Part shown: positions 24,345 through 38,468 of the stretch, in pieces | Layout of the letters: the number at the start of each line of letters is the position of its first letter | How positions within the stretch are numbered: the first letter of the stretch is position 1 | Source: Orthonyx spaldingii | Taxonomy: Eukaryota > Chordata > Aves > Passeriformes > Orthonychidae | Direction: 5' to 3' | DNA length: 64,000 nucleotides | Assembly: GCA_013397795.1 (NCBI GenBank) | Contig: VZTJ01000295.1 | Coordinates: 124,001 to 188,000 of the forward strand | Translations under genes and position numbers: made by a program | The notes under the pieces: generated by a model | The model's input: only the letters and a program-made list of their open reading frames with translations | What the model was told of the DNA's origin: nothing | Database searches by the model: none

Positions 24345-27300
24345 ATTCTAACATCACAGCATCTCATTTCACAGAGCATCAGCATTATGGAATCCAGATC
24401 TCAGAAGTGTGGTCTTCAACAAAACTGCAATGCCCCCTCTCACAGGTGCCCTGTATGCAGACACCTGGTCACGGACTGTACAGCCCCTATTCCTTACACC
24501 AGCACTCCAGTGGGCTCCCATCTGCACTGCCACTGCTGGCTCTTTTCCCCCACTCATTGTCTAGCTGAACAAATGTTTTGTACATGCCAGAGAGCCTCAG
24601 TGGCTGCAGTTTCACATCAATTTGCAATGTGACCAGAAATTCAAAACCTGACCCTGGAAACATGCTGGATTCTGGTTGGCTCATGACAGAAAATGGAGCT
24701 TTCTCACCTCACTTTACCAAAAGTCAGTGACACACCAAAGAAAGTATGTTTCAGTCTTTATAAGAGTGCTGAAAAAAAGATGATCTATATGGCATGTCTC
24801 ATTTTTTCTGGGTTCCCAGATGAGGAATGAACAAAGCCTAGGACATTTAACTGTTTAATACATTACTGTTCCCTCGGAAATTAATACTATTATTATGTGA
24901 TCAGTGATTTGTGGAAAGATACTACATGATTTGATGGTACATAGTAATTTAAGATTCAGCTTCTATATAGAAAATGTGCCATTTTCCTAACAGCACATGA
25001 ACTTAATGTGCTGAACTCCAAAGTTCTGTAACAGGTTTAAAAGCACAATTAAAAAAAAAAAGGTGGCAGAAGCTAACATTTGTTCTTTCAATAATATAAC
25101 TTTCATCATAAAATACAATTATCACAGTCCCTCTCAGGTAATAAGGAGCAGCATGTTCATGTATGGTCTAGTTTACTTTAGAACTTAATAGATACAGAAT
25201 TTAACTGTCTTCCAGTGTCATCTTACTTACCAGCAGAACTGAAACAAACTCTTGCTTAGCTTCCTCAAACAAGGGAAATTACTTCGCTGCTTTCATTTTA
25301 TGATGCATTTAACTGCATCTTCCAAATATAACAAAACTCCTTTGTCAATCATGACACAAATCCTTAGCAGATTTTTCATCTTATTTCAATTATGGTTCAC
25401 ACTGTGTCAACAAAAGCAGAGACAGAAGACACAAAATGGAACACAAGTAAACCTGTACTCTCAAAGAGCCAGGCTTGACACACACAAGCATGGCAGAGGG
25501 ACACAGGAGCTCTCCTCCTTGGTGGATTTTTAGGTAGGTTGTTTCTTTGGAAGTAGCTCTTACTGCAATGAATGATCCTTTGCCTGCACCAGCTGTAAAC
25601 TTTCTGGGCTTTTACATGAAAAAGCGAGCAAAACCCAAACCACCAGATGAATGGCAAAAGCCTTTCCCCCTTGTATATGACTGCCACCAGAAACACAGGG
25701 GATCAGAATCAAGTTCAAGTCACGACTTGACCATTTACCATCAAAAGATGGCTGATTTATTCTATATTAAATCCCAGTATGCTGTCCATCCATACCACAG
25801 GCACCCTGCTCACCTTAAAGGAGGCCCAAGGTACAGTCCAAGGTGCAGAGTGACCATGTCACTGCACTGCCATCAGCGTGTGCACCGCAGAGACACCGCA
25901 GACCTTTCTGTACCACCAGTGCCAAGGCAGAGCCCTCACCTGAAAGGTCTGATGCACTCCTCACAGGGGATGGTTCTGCCTCACATCACAGGCATCTACA
26001 GCAGCATGCTCAACCCGAGTATCAGGTTCTCTTAAAATCCTATGATATGATTAAATGCTTGAACCTCTAAATGATTTATACAAAAAACCAGAAGGTAAGT
26101 GTTTGCTATAATCAATAACCTTAGGGTTCTTTTGTTTAAATTCACTAAGTGAAGCAAATACAGAATTCTCCTCTGCTCTCTGACTCATAAGCATTCACAG
26201 AATGCACAAATTCATTAAAAGGGCAAGGGGATGGGTGACATTTGAGGTTTAAAATACCACACATTACAGAAAGAGCATTAGCCTTCTTGTTTTCCAAGTT
26301 GAGAAAGGAGTAAATAGAAAAAGAAAAGCAAACATCACACAGCCAAAAGTACCACTCCCTGACTGCCTGATATATAGACTCCTACCAGGTCTGGTCCACA
26401 CTGACAAACATTTATCTCATATGCTAATACAAAGTGCTGACAGACATTTATGCTTTCATCATAAAATTAAATTGGTTAATAGGCCATTTGTTCATTTTCA
26501 CTGGACAGAACAGCAATTGTAATTTTTATTTTCTCTGGCATCCTCCTAAACATGCACAATGCTGCATTTTAGACAATTGCTCCAAAAATCTCAGTAAGAT
26601 ATGTCTGTTCACAGTAACTACCTGTACAATTCACTTTCTAGTCAGATTTTCTCTTTAAAAAAGGTCTAAAATTCTTAGCTCCTTTAGCAGTTGAAGTATA
26701 AAGCTGAAGTATTGATTCATTCCAAAAATATTATCTCCACTTGCAGCCAAATTAATGACAGCACTAATTAAAAACATTACTGTGGCCAGATCAGAAAACG
26801 CTACTCTGAGACGTGTTCAACAAACAGGGTACAGTCAGGCACCAGAAAAATGCTATCAGATTACTTTAAATTTATTTTTCTCAGGGTGACATAAAAAAAA
26901 TTAGTATGGCCTGACAGATCACCCTCATTGCTCCCTGGAAGTTAATTTCAAATGGCAGCATTTCAAGTTTTTCTGCTGCTACTCAGAGAAAAATCAGACA
27001 CATGCTGTTAAGGGTGGCAGCATGAAGAAACAGCTGTGAATGAACAGCACAGCAAGGAGCAACCTGTTCTTATTATTGTGCAGAGATATGTTGAATTAAT
27101 TATTTCATATTCATTCAGATAGAAACTTGCAAATTATTTACTATATTTTTTACTGCAAATCTGTTTTGATGTTAAACTGAGAATTGGAAAAAGATACAGT
27201 ATTACAGAAGTGATTTTTAAATGGGAGCTACACCCCATGAAATTCCAGAGTATCTTCATACATTTTACCTGAAGCCGTAAATATAGTTAGAAATGCAGTA

Positions 27301-30300
27301 ATAAACCCTGGAAAATTCTACCACATTTAAGCTCAGCTTAATACACCATTACAGTGAATATTTTCATGCACTCATATACACATTAACCCATAACAATCTA
27401 TATTTCTCCAGATAAGACCACTTAAAATAGCCCTGAACATTTTAAAAAATTGCATGAAATACAATTACCGCCAAATTAATTAACTGATGTGAATAAACAG
27501 CTATGTAAAGTCACACATCCTCTAACAGAAGCAAAGTATCATCAATTTCAAAATTTAAATTTCGAATCACCTTTGCTTTTGCAAAGGTCACACCATTACC
27601 ACGTAAAAAACAAATATACCCAATTGTAATTCATGAGAAGCTCTAAAACAAGTTTAGTGAAGAGCAGCTTGGATAAGCTATTTTGTATTTCAGTCTATTA
27701 TTAGATGGAAAGATTTGCAGAGGTCATTTCAAGCCAAGTCATGCACTTGCAACGGGACTGCCTACACCTAAACATCACGTGCCTAAGTGAAGCTAGAGAT
27801 GTGTTTGTGCTGGGCATTAGAGAGAGAAACTTCTGTCTTCAACATGATGTGATGACTGGATACACTGTCCTCCAGAGAGGTAGGTCTCATCACTGAGAAA
27901 GCTACTACACGTCTCTGTGTCTCTGGCTGTGGATGACTGTATTTAACCAACTTCCTTGCTTATGGTAAAAGGAAAATGTTCATTACTTATTTTGTTTTGT
28001 GCTTTTTTAATTACAAAAGGCAGCAAAAATACCATTGCTCCTTGAATGAATCTACAATCTCTCCCCTAGAGTTTGTTTTATCTTTTCCTAATGCTGCTGA
28101 TATCAGACTTCTAAAGTGAAACACGAGAGAAAAAAACTGTACTTCCTCTTTCTCCTTAGAGCTAACTTTGAATTATGCATAATTTCATTTCTGGGGATGA
28201 AAGACCATGTCACCATTTCTAATTAAAATGCAGAGAGGTAAAACAGATTTCTCCAGGACAACATCTCTGTATCATAAAGAACAGGAATAACAAGAAAACT
28301 TCAAAGTTTACTAAAAGTTAATCTGAAAGGAGAAGTCATGAGAACTTCAACAGTCGGGTTTTCCCGGGATATTCAAGAATGATGCTAGAGTATGTGACTG
28401 TCAACCAACTTCAGAGAACAGATCACATTAACACAATGATGCACATACTGTAACTATACAGAATTGCTACCGTAAGGGGTTTGGAGATTTTTTGTTTGGT
28501 TGGTTGGGTTTTTTTCTGGGGGGGAGGGTGCTTTTTTGTTGCTTGCCTATTTGCAGTTTGGGAGCAAAGAATGAAAAACTGTTCAGCTAAAATGGAGCCA
28601 GGGAATATAATTATGTAATACTTAGTAATCAGCATGGAGAACTATTATTTGATCAGGAAGGTATAAAATGGACTGCTTTTTCTGAGCACAGTTAACTAAT
28701 ATTGTTAAACTGGAAGAAATGACATTTATTTAGAGGAATGTGAAAAAAGCTCAAAGACTAACTCAGCTTTGTTTCTAGCTTAAATAACATGTTACTTTTA
28801 ATGCTCTTTTTTAATGCAAAACTTATGAGATCATAATTTGAAGTGAAAGTGGGAAGTTTATGGCCTGGCCATCAAAGCAAACGTATATAAATGTTATTAC
28901 ATCCAAAATGGAACATAACAGCATTAGAGTACACCACAGTAACTACTGCCATTTGTGGAAAAACAAGCTGTGATTATTTATTTCTTTCTGGGTGCACAAT
29001 ACTTACACCACTATTGTACATTGGGGTCAAAATACAGGTCACTAAAAGCTTTTTGCATCATCTGGTGATAACCACAGTCTTCAAGATTCTCTCCACTTAG
29101 GTCAATAAGCTTCATATCAGACCTCATACAGAAAGCTTGATCTTATTCTAGGGAATAAGGAAGTTAAAAAACATTGGAAAATACTTGAACATTTAAGCAA
29201 AAATAAAATGGCCAATTAACTTCTGGAAAGAGAGGTCAATCTGAAATGTGGGTGTAACACAAGAAATGAAGCAGGAGGAAGAGATGGAGGTAGAACAAAA
29301 GAAATGGTCACAAAATTGGGTTCCAATGGCTAAACAAGACCTTGCCATGGTTCTCTATCCTTGGACAGGTTGTATCATTCGAAGTGTGAGATCCAATGAA
29401 AAAAGTAGTTATTTTATGAGAGACTTACAAAAATATTCTTCTCCGAAGTACATTCAAATACTTCTCTGAAGTGTTTGAAAGCCTTCTAAATTGGTACTGG
29501 TACAACCATACTTGGAAGAGAAATATATTAAAAACTCCACTAGAAAACTTACTAAACTTAACAATTTAAGAACAAAACATGGAAAATTATTCATCTGTAA
29601 AAATCAGGATGAAATTACACTGTTGCTAATATCAAACTATCAGACTGCTGTGACTGAACAAATAAGCTACAGACCAGAAAAATGAAATTTCAAGAACATT
29701 TCATATTTTCATACAAATCCTAATAAAAACCCAGCAATTTGAAGGATGGTTATTTTTTGACTCAGTTTCTATCTTACTTTGACATTTTATGTCATGCATG
29801 GCAGCTCTCTGGCTAATAAAAAATGATGTTTTGTCTGGCAAATATTATGCTATAATCTCACAGAATACCCAAGGATTTATCACATGCTGTTAATTTAAAA
29901 CAAGGCAAGGGAAAAGACTGGAAGTCATAGTATCAGTTCATTTTTAGGAATTTCACTTCTAATGCATCAGTTACACCATAATATTTCTATTTAAACATTA
30001 AGCTAGGAAATCTTGGTGACGTGTTTCACTGCAGATAATTCCCAGACAAGTATCAACACTAAGTACAGGCATTTTACCTAAAAAAAAACCACTAAAGACT
30101 GTTTTAGCAACAGAAGCACACAGCTATAATTAAAGCTCACAATGCAAACATCACTTACAGACTCCTGTATTAATTCTTTAAATAGAGGACAAGCATCTTA
30201 AATCTGCAGTTATTTCTTTCAGAAGTATTACTTCTAGATTGTCAAGGAAGATGATGATTTCAAATCTAGATATTCACAAAAGGAAAATAAAGCCTTTTTC

Positions 30301-33300
30301 CACGACAACCACATTAGCTGCCAGACTGCTAGATACTAAGAGTATGCAAAAGATTATATATCCCAGATGATAACATTTCAAAGACTTCCATGCATGTTCT
30401 TCTACTCAATTTATACCTAATGATGCATTTAAAGTGTACATATATATCCAACAGAAATTTGGTATTCTTATATTTCCATTACACACATTTCTATATGCTC
30501 ATTAGAAACAAAACCTTAAACTAATACAGCAACAAAGAAAACTTCAAGTATAAACAAAAAATTAATCCACTAATAGGCATCTTGTATTGATTCCTGTGAC
30601 ACCACAAGCAACCTTTCTGCTGAGGGTGCGGTGAATTTTTTACTTTAATGGACATGTAGAAGAAATATGTGCTTGAATGAAATAAGTAAAAAGTCATGGG
30701 CGATATTAGGGCACCCCTCAGGACAAACAGACAGAAACTTCCCCAGTTTTAAATGAACATAGTCAATGTTACCTGTTCCAATATGATACATGGGATGCTA
30801 ATTCAGCAAAGCAAATTTGGCAACAGAAGACACTGAAACAGAGGCTGATTTTCTTGGCCAGTATTACCATGGTCCCTCCAGCAACAGTGGAGAGAGACAA
30901 GCCCTACCTGAGTGCTTGTGGAGGCATTTAAAACAAACAAGGAGTCACAACGTTTATCTATCAGCAGACAGATGTGTCTTCAACAAGACACAAACATTTT
31001 AAGGTGTGCTCTTGACAGAGCACTACCTACGAGACTGGACATCAAGAAAAGGCAGACTCATGATTTAAAAAATGAAAAAATACTGCCACTGGGAAACTCA
31101 GGTGAATTCTTATAAGGGTGTTACTTATCTAAGTATGACATTTAGTCTGGAACTTCTGAAGGTCCTACTCTATAAAAATAAATCACTGTATTTGGCCACA
31201 ATCATTTGGTTGCAATTCAGTCCTTGTTACTCTTACATAGCAGCAATAGGACAACTCTATGAAAAGAAATGCTCATTGATATAACTGACATTTTCCTTAA
31301 GACAATTAACAACACACAGGTTTATATTTGTAAACTTACTCTATGGAAAGAAAGCTTGTTACTGCAATTAACATCTACTTCACAGTACTTAATAACAGGC
31401 AAAAAAGTTTAACTTACTACTCTCTGTGCTAGACCCAGTGCAAATACTTAAATTCTTGTTGCTGCAGCAAAATATGTTAAATGATGTTCAAATTTTAGAC
31501 CAGACATATGCTTTGTATACACATACACCTACCTCTGTCAAATGAAATTAGTAACATACATTGTTTTAAAAGTCTTCCATATCCTCCAAGCAATAGAATA
31601 AATCACAGCATTTCCTTCATCTTTAGTTTTATTGTTCTCAAAATTCCAACATAAAGTTCCCTACTCTGTTTTATTTTCCTAAAATAATGTGATATAAAAT
31701 ATGTAGCCAATAAGTCCTCTAGTGTAACTGCTGACAAAGCACAGAGAAACTAAAAGTTCCTATTCTAAACATAATTTCAAAACTGTGCTTATTCTTTCAG
31801 CAGTAAGGTAAAAAACTCTAAAGCCTACAAATCTATGTATCTTACCAAGAGTTTTTAACTTACAGATTTTTATATAATTTCTGAACTACTTCAGAAGTAG
31901 CAACAGAAGTTAACTGAAGAAAACAAATGCGTCATCAGTATGGTCATGTTAAAAGGGAGCATGAATCTTTATTGACTACATCAGAACCTCCACATCTGAA
32001 AAACCAAAAAACTTCTGTAATCATCTGCAAGTAACTATCTGTTTATCCAACAGTTCTGACATTTAAGAGAATTTTTATAGTGTCTGTCACAATACAGGGA
32101 ATGAAGGTTGGGCTGTCAGAGAAGACTGGAGGTATTAAGCAGAAAATGAAAAAGGAAAATTCAGTCATCTGCAGAACAAGTTTCAAAATTCAATAAAGTA
32201 CTATAGAGAGAGCTATCTAAAGTACTTCTGAAAAAAAAATCCATCAAATATTCTGTACTGTTCTTGGGGAGATCAAATAGGTATCAAACTCAAGCCTCAA
32301 CATATTCTCCTGTAATCTCGATACAACAAATACTTTAAAATTAGCTCACCTATATCTTGTTCTATTTTTTCTTTTTTTTTTCTTTCCTGCTATTGCCAGA
32401 GGTTTCCCAGCTATTAAAGGGGACTTGCTTTCAATTAGCAAATGACAGGGAAAACAGGATAGGGGAAAGATAAAGGGTTGGAAACCAAGTATGTCACATA
32501 GCTTAGAGCTGTATGTACTTCACTTTGAAGTGACCACTCAGTTAACAAAGCTCTAAGATTTCACAATAAAAATCCAGACTGCCTACATATTCCTAAAAAT
32601 TCTCACCCACCTGGAACCTCTCTATTTTCTCTGTGCAAAAACAGGCTGTCTGGTCCCAAGCAAACAGGTATGTGTTGAACTGGAACAAAAGTTAATTTAC
32701 CTCAATACTTTAAAGGAAAAGTATGCAAAATCACCAGAGCTGGGAAAACAACAGGGCAAACCTTTCAGAAAGGAGGATGCACCACATTAAGACTGGTCAG
32801 GAGAGCTCAGCTCTGTGCTCTGGCTGCCAGCCTCACAAGTGCTTCCACAGCCAGGTGCCGTGGTCTTCACTCAGAGGTAAGGAAAGCATTAACATTTGGA
32901 ACAGAAGCAGCCTGCCTGTGGCGAAGATAGCACGAATGGGAAGTGTCACATACTAGTTCTACTTGTATGTCCAAAACTTCTGTGATAAACTACCTGTGCT
33001 CTAAGTGGTACCATTTAATCATTTTGGTATGGTGCACCCACATCTGCTCAGCTGCTCTCTCCACACTAATACAGTGATACTTCTATCATTAGCATCACTG
33101 TCAAACCACTGCACTGTGTGTTCATACTGAATTAAGAACCAAGTTCTTTTTCTCCTGGATACAATCAGGAAGAGTTTTCAAATGACTACATAATAAGTTT
33201 AGAAAAATCTCCACCTGCTGTCCACTGACGATGTAATAAATAAGGTTTCTACCAGTCAGAGAATATTAAAGCTATTCAAGAGGTTTCATTTGCGTTTCAA

Positions 33301-33323
33301 GACTTTTCAACACCAAGGAATTA

Positions 33324-33355
33324 TCTCTTTATTTATTTCTTTATTTATCTCTTTA
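33324..33355. repeat. (TTTA)n-like imperfect repeat
   Basis: Imperfect TTTA repeats broken by CTC steps, inside the SDHAF3 intron. Confidence 0.75.
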
Positions 33356-35532
33356 AAGCCTTTATTTGCATGGCTTTAAAATTACTCTGGACTTATTTAA
33401 AACAATGCAATGCTATTTGAGCAACAAAAACTTGAATTAGAGTTGTTTATACATCTTAATGGATTCTGCTTGCTATCCAATACAAATATGGAAAAGAAAG
33501 TCTTGTGTACAACTGCCCACAAGCAGAGCAGAACCTCGTGGATCACACTGAATGGCAAATTATGGGGTCTTTGTGTGCAGGGGTTTTTTTTCAGTCTTAA
33601 AGGGAGGGATGAATATTAGCATTATTTGCTGTCTTGCAGAATGTTTCATGTACCTTAGGAAAAAAGTCATTTGTGAAGGTACCAGTCGAGAGGTGAGCCT
33701 AGACCAGTCCCACTACATCTGTTTAGTCCTGTAGAAGAAAGCCCTCCCCCTCAGCTGTACCATGAGATCCAGCAGGTGAGCACAGCACACAACACAGCTC
33801 TGAGCACTGCCCATGTACAGGAAGGCATCGGATTGCAAGGGTTCCTCTGCCATCCCAGCACATGCATCATTTCTATCACAGAAGACATGGCTAGACCAGA
33901 ATAAACACTTCTTCCAAAACCCACTTGTGGGCTGCTTGTGAAATGTCCCTATGGGCTAGACATTGAAAGCTCCCCATGGACCTCTGACCTACAGGCATAT
34001 GCACTATGGTAAATTCAGCCTGAAGTCCACCTGCTGCTATAGTGCAGGACCAGCCTTGACTACTGACTGCTGCCCTAGGAAACTGGAACAAAATGGAACT
34101 TCTCTGTGTCAAAGCATAATGTTTTAGCATAAATGTTTAATTTCTCAAAAGACGAAAACACTGAAAACAAGACCATACAGCACTGGGGAAAAGTGATGGG
34201 ATGATTTGTATTCTACTATATTTACGAGAAAAATTAAGCAGATCTTCTCACCTTCACTGAACTCTTTGCTATACCCACTACAGCTGTGGATTTACAAATA
34301 ACGGCTTTGCAAAACATCTTCCTTTACAGACAGCAGCTTGGTAATGCTTTATTCTATCAGGTAGGCAGAGAATTTCCCTGGGAAAGTTCTGCTACAACTG
34401 CTGCTAAAATTACCATACCAACAGTGCTACTACAAGCTATCTAATCACAAATGAAAACAAAAAGTCTCATTAGTCAAGAAAAAAGGAAACCTTTGAAAGG
34501 TAACTCGGTAACTACTCAGTGATAAATGCATCACTGTAACAAAAGCTTTAACCAACAAATGGGATATGCTAAATAGTACCAGGGATCATGAGAACCTCAT
34601 CTCACACAACAGAGTTGAACATCTGAAGGTGAAGAAAAAAAAGACAAAGCCAAATAAAACAAATTCAAAGCGCTCATTCACACTGCAATTAAATCCACTG
34701 CACACTGCTGCATGCCCTCTGCTAGACTATTAAATAAATTCAACTGAAACTGTTAGATATCAATCTAATGCCATGAAAGACTGGAACTAAGTCTTTTAGA
34801 TACCATGGCACTGATTTTCAAAAGAAGAAGATGCACAAACTCATACACTTCATTTCTTCATATACTTGTTACTGTGCATTAAAAGTGTGCATTTGTGCAA
34901 GTACACAAACAATCCATCAAAAACAATACAATAAAAATTAATAATGATGCAGACAGCATTCACATCAGTATAATATTGGTTTCCAAGCTCTTGCTAATTG
35001 CCACAGAAGCTTTTCCATCACAGTTACATTCCACACTGTCTAGCATATTAATCCTCATTTCAACAACATGCTGACTTGTGTCTCAGTATAAAAAGAGATA
35101 AACTAAACTAAATATACTGTTGAAACATCAACACACTGCCAACATCACACCTACACAGTTACATTTATATATAAACTCAATTATTAGGCAAAACTCAACA
35201 CAGTATGATTTCAAATTTTTCAAGATATATTACTCTTGGATTGAAAAACAAGCTATTAAATGTGCCACAAAGGATACCAACGTGTGTCAGTGATCACGTA
35301 CTTTCAGAGTGCTGGGTCAGCACTTGTACTTCAGTACCATTCAGCTGTGAATCAGACTTAGGTTACAACTGACTTTTAAAATTGTAGTTAGTTTTGCTTT
35401 AACTTAAGAAATTTTGGGAACCTTCCCAGCTAACGTCTGAAAATTATACTTTAAGTCAAATCTTTTCTCCACATCCTCTACAGAAACCAGTAAAAACCAA
35501 AGGGGTTTCTGTAAAGGACTGGATGAGGCCAC

Positions 35533-35592
35533 AACCAACCTGATCTAAAATGGCCCTGCTCTGAGTAGGGCGCTCCAGAAGTCCCTTCCAGT
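35533..35592 (+). mobile_element. Degenerate CR1 remnant
   Basis: The string CCAACCTGATCTAAAATGGC, followed by CCTGCTCTGAGTAGGG and then CTCCAGAAGTCCCTTCCAGTC, resembles the terminal portion of an old CR1 copy in plus orientation. There is no octamer tail, and divergence is high. Confidence 0.5.
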
Positions 35593-38401
35593 CAAGGTCT
35601 TCCAGGCTACCTCTGCTTTATCACTCTAGTCATTAAAACCCCAAGATTAGTCCAAGTTATATTTTAATGACCACCCCCAAGTTTAAAATATTTAAAATAC
35701 AAATCTCAGGTTATTGATAAGATCTGACATTATGTTTTAAGGACTACCAGATTTCAGATTTTTTTCAAATATTCCAGTACTGAAGATTTCATACTATATC
35801 AAACAGTTCTCTTCTTCCCCCAAGGCAATTGTTTCAAAATAACTAAACCAACTACAAAGCTCACTAAGACAGACAAGTTCACATACTTAGGAGATCAGCA
35901 ATAGAATACTGACATAATTCAATAATCAGCTAATTCATTTAAACTCTTTTAGTATACAAGCTTTCACTAACACACACATAAGCTAGTTTCCATCCTATTC
36001 TTTCATAACCAACACAAAACTTCATTAGCAGCTATTTTGCAGAAAAGATACAGACTGTATTTATAATTTTCCTCACTAGACCAAAGTCACTGAAGCTTTA
36101 CTTGTACAATATGCAAGTGAAAAGAAGAACAAAACCTCCTTTCCACTTGAAACACAATACACACTACACAACAGCACTCAAAAAATTATCTGATCAAAAT
36201 TTACAAGTAGTACATCTCAACAGTTCATCAAATTAGGCTCAACAACAGCAAAGCATAATTAGAAATGCTCTAATACACAAATTGGCATTACCCAAAGGTT
36301 CATTTTCTGCCTCCTTGCCCTTGAGGTATTGTGTAAGATGATAGTAGCTCTAGTTTTTCCAGGGAACTCGGGAGTTCCTCTATACCCATCACGACCCAAA
36401 CAAGTTAACAGGGTTTCTTCACGCAGCTCTTCCTTTACCCATACAACACCCTCTCAGAGGTACCACACACAACGAACTTCCCAAACTCAGTCATCTCTGT
36501 GGCCCACGAGAGTATAAACTTGGCCCATGACATTTCAGAAGCAGGTCAATAAAAGGGAATGATGAAAATATGTGTGCTTACTTGTCTCCTCAACACAAAG
36601 CACAACTATGAACAGCAGCTAGACTATGTTCCCCAGAGGCCTCTGAAATAGCAGAGAACGCTCTCTTCAAATTGAATCAGAAATGAAATTTTTTTAAATA
36701 TTAGTATTCAAATAATATTTTACAGGTCTAGGATGCAGAATAACAAGACACATCTGGCAATCCCTCCTGGTTAGAAAGACAGGAAAGGTGGGTTTTTTCG
36801 CTTCCTTTTCCTTCCAGGAATATATTTTCCACCTACCCAGAGCTGAACATTTACAAATGTTACTGTGCAGACAGAGCGCCCAGTTTTCACCTGATGCAAT
36901 TTCATTACGGCCTAGAAAGTCTCCTCTTGTTTCAGTAGACCAGCAGCAGAACAGCACTAGAGAGTTCAGAGCTTGTTTCTTAGACTGCTCAATCTCCACA
37001 TGGATTTCAGATATGACAGCTCTTGATTTGGAGGAAGGTAGATAAATCTAACAGTCGTTGAGAATCTGCTAATGCGTGACAGAAAGAATTCAGAACAAAA
37101 GCAGCACTTGCACTTGACAGCAGAGGAGTCAGAGCTCTGTCTGCAGTAACAACTTAGAGCAGTGCCAGGGAATGCTTTGAGAAGGTACCAGAACTCAACC
37201 ACCCACCCTGGGAGCTTGGTGTCACAGTCCCTGGCACAGGTTTTGATCAAGGATAACCATCTTTATGCAAAACAACTCCCAAGTTCAGCCAGTGAGCTGG
37301 CACAGATTGGGGACTGCTCCCAGCAAGCAGTTTGGATGTGGCCACCCTGCTTTGGAGGGTATGAGGTTAACAGCATGGAAATGGACTGTTCCACTGAGTC
37401 AGCAGTACAGACCCACCCTCAGCTCAACAATGCTGCAGCCAAACAAGTTTGCTCTGCAAGAGGTGTAATCAAAGGCAAAAGCTTATTTCATACACTGCTT
37501 GCTTTTGTCTTAGTGTCTCCTCTGTGATGTGTAGTTTTTGTATTGGGATATTTTTTTCCAAAACCCCATCACTGTGACATCTCTGAAGACTCCACGTGGC
37601 AGAGTACAACTTTTGGAATGTTGTCAAGCAGAATTAATACAAAGGTTTGCTTGCATGCAAACAGGAAATGTTTAAATTCTCCAACTGCAAAATTCCAATG
37701 CCTTAACCAAATACTCTGACACATGAATGGCTTTACCTTCATACGTTAGTAAAAGAGCTGAAAGGAACTTCAACTTCACCCACAGTTGCTGTCCACTGAG
37801 GAGAATGTCTAGCACACTTGCAATTCCAGAAGAACCCACTGAAATCACCCTATGATTTCAGTATGCTTTGCTTCAAGTCAAAGCCATTACACACTCCATG
37901 AAGTAGATGGTGTCAAACCCCTGAAATACACCATGCATGTGTACTGCACAGCTCCAGATATATGAATACAGAAAAAAAAAACAATCCCAATAGGTTGGGA
38001 AATAGTTAACATCTAGAAAATGAAGTTTGTGAAACACTTGAGTTTGTTAACACTGTATAACTGGTACTAATTGATGCTAGAGAAAACATCCTTGGGAGAA
38101 GCAAGTTTGTTGTAATGTCAAATGAAGTCAGAAACACTTTTTTCTGAAAGTGATGGGAATAAAACAAAATGCAGAATATATAATTTCCAAGACAGAGCTG
38201 ATGAAACCCAAACTATGGAATACAAACTACAAGTTAAAAAGAGAACTTTCCCAGCAAACACACAGCAATGCAATAAAATTGGCACAGATGGTTTTTTTCA
38301 CAGGTAATTATCCAGGGCTCAAATGGCATCCCCAGATCTTCACAGGCTTCCCACCAGCAACATGAAAGTAGTCTGCATTATTTTTAAAGTTGAGGAGGCG
38401 T

Positions 38402-38468
38402 AATATATGTATATATTTTTATATATATACATATATATATATATACACACACACACAGATATATATAA
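38402..38468. repeat. (TA)n(CA)n dinucleotide tract
   Basis: Alternating TA with a short TGTA interruption, passing into CACACACACACA and back to ATATAT. Alternating purine-pyrimidine throughout. Confidence 0.9.

Larger units (their letters stand above)
21589..35532. other. SDHAF3 intron, distal part, nothing recognised
   Basis: About 14 kb of AT-rich intronic DNA. The longest frame is antisense to the gene (ATG at 25568, stop at 26035, 155 codons) and has no recognisable domain. A-rich and T-rich tracts are listed separately. No RNA gene, processed pseudogene or intact transposon was recognised. Confidence 0.5.

Noticed and set aside
24322..24450. Poly(T) tract as the tail of a minus-strand processed pseudogene
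   Set aside because: The sequence beyond the tract matches no gene I recognise and has no properly placed polyadenylation signal; poly(A) retrocopies are rare in birds.
25568..26035. 155-codon ATG-started frame on the plus strand in the SDHAF3 intron
   Set aside because: It is the longest frame in the window, but there is no recognisable domain, the composition is unlike a conserved protein, and no splice or promoter context is visible. Chance is likely in 64 kb.
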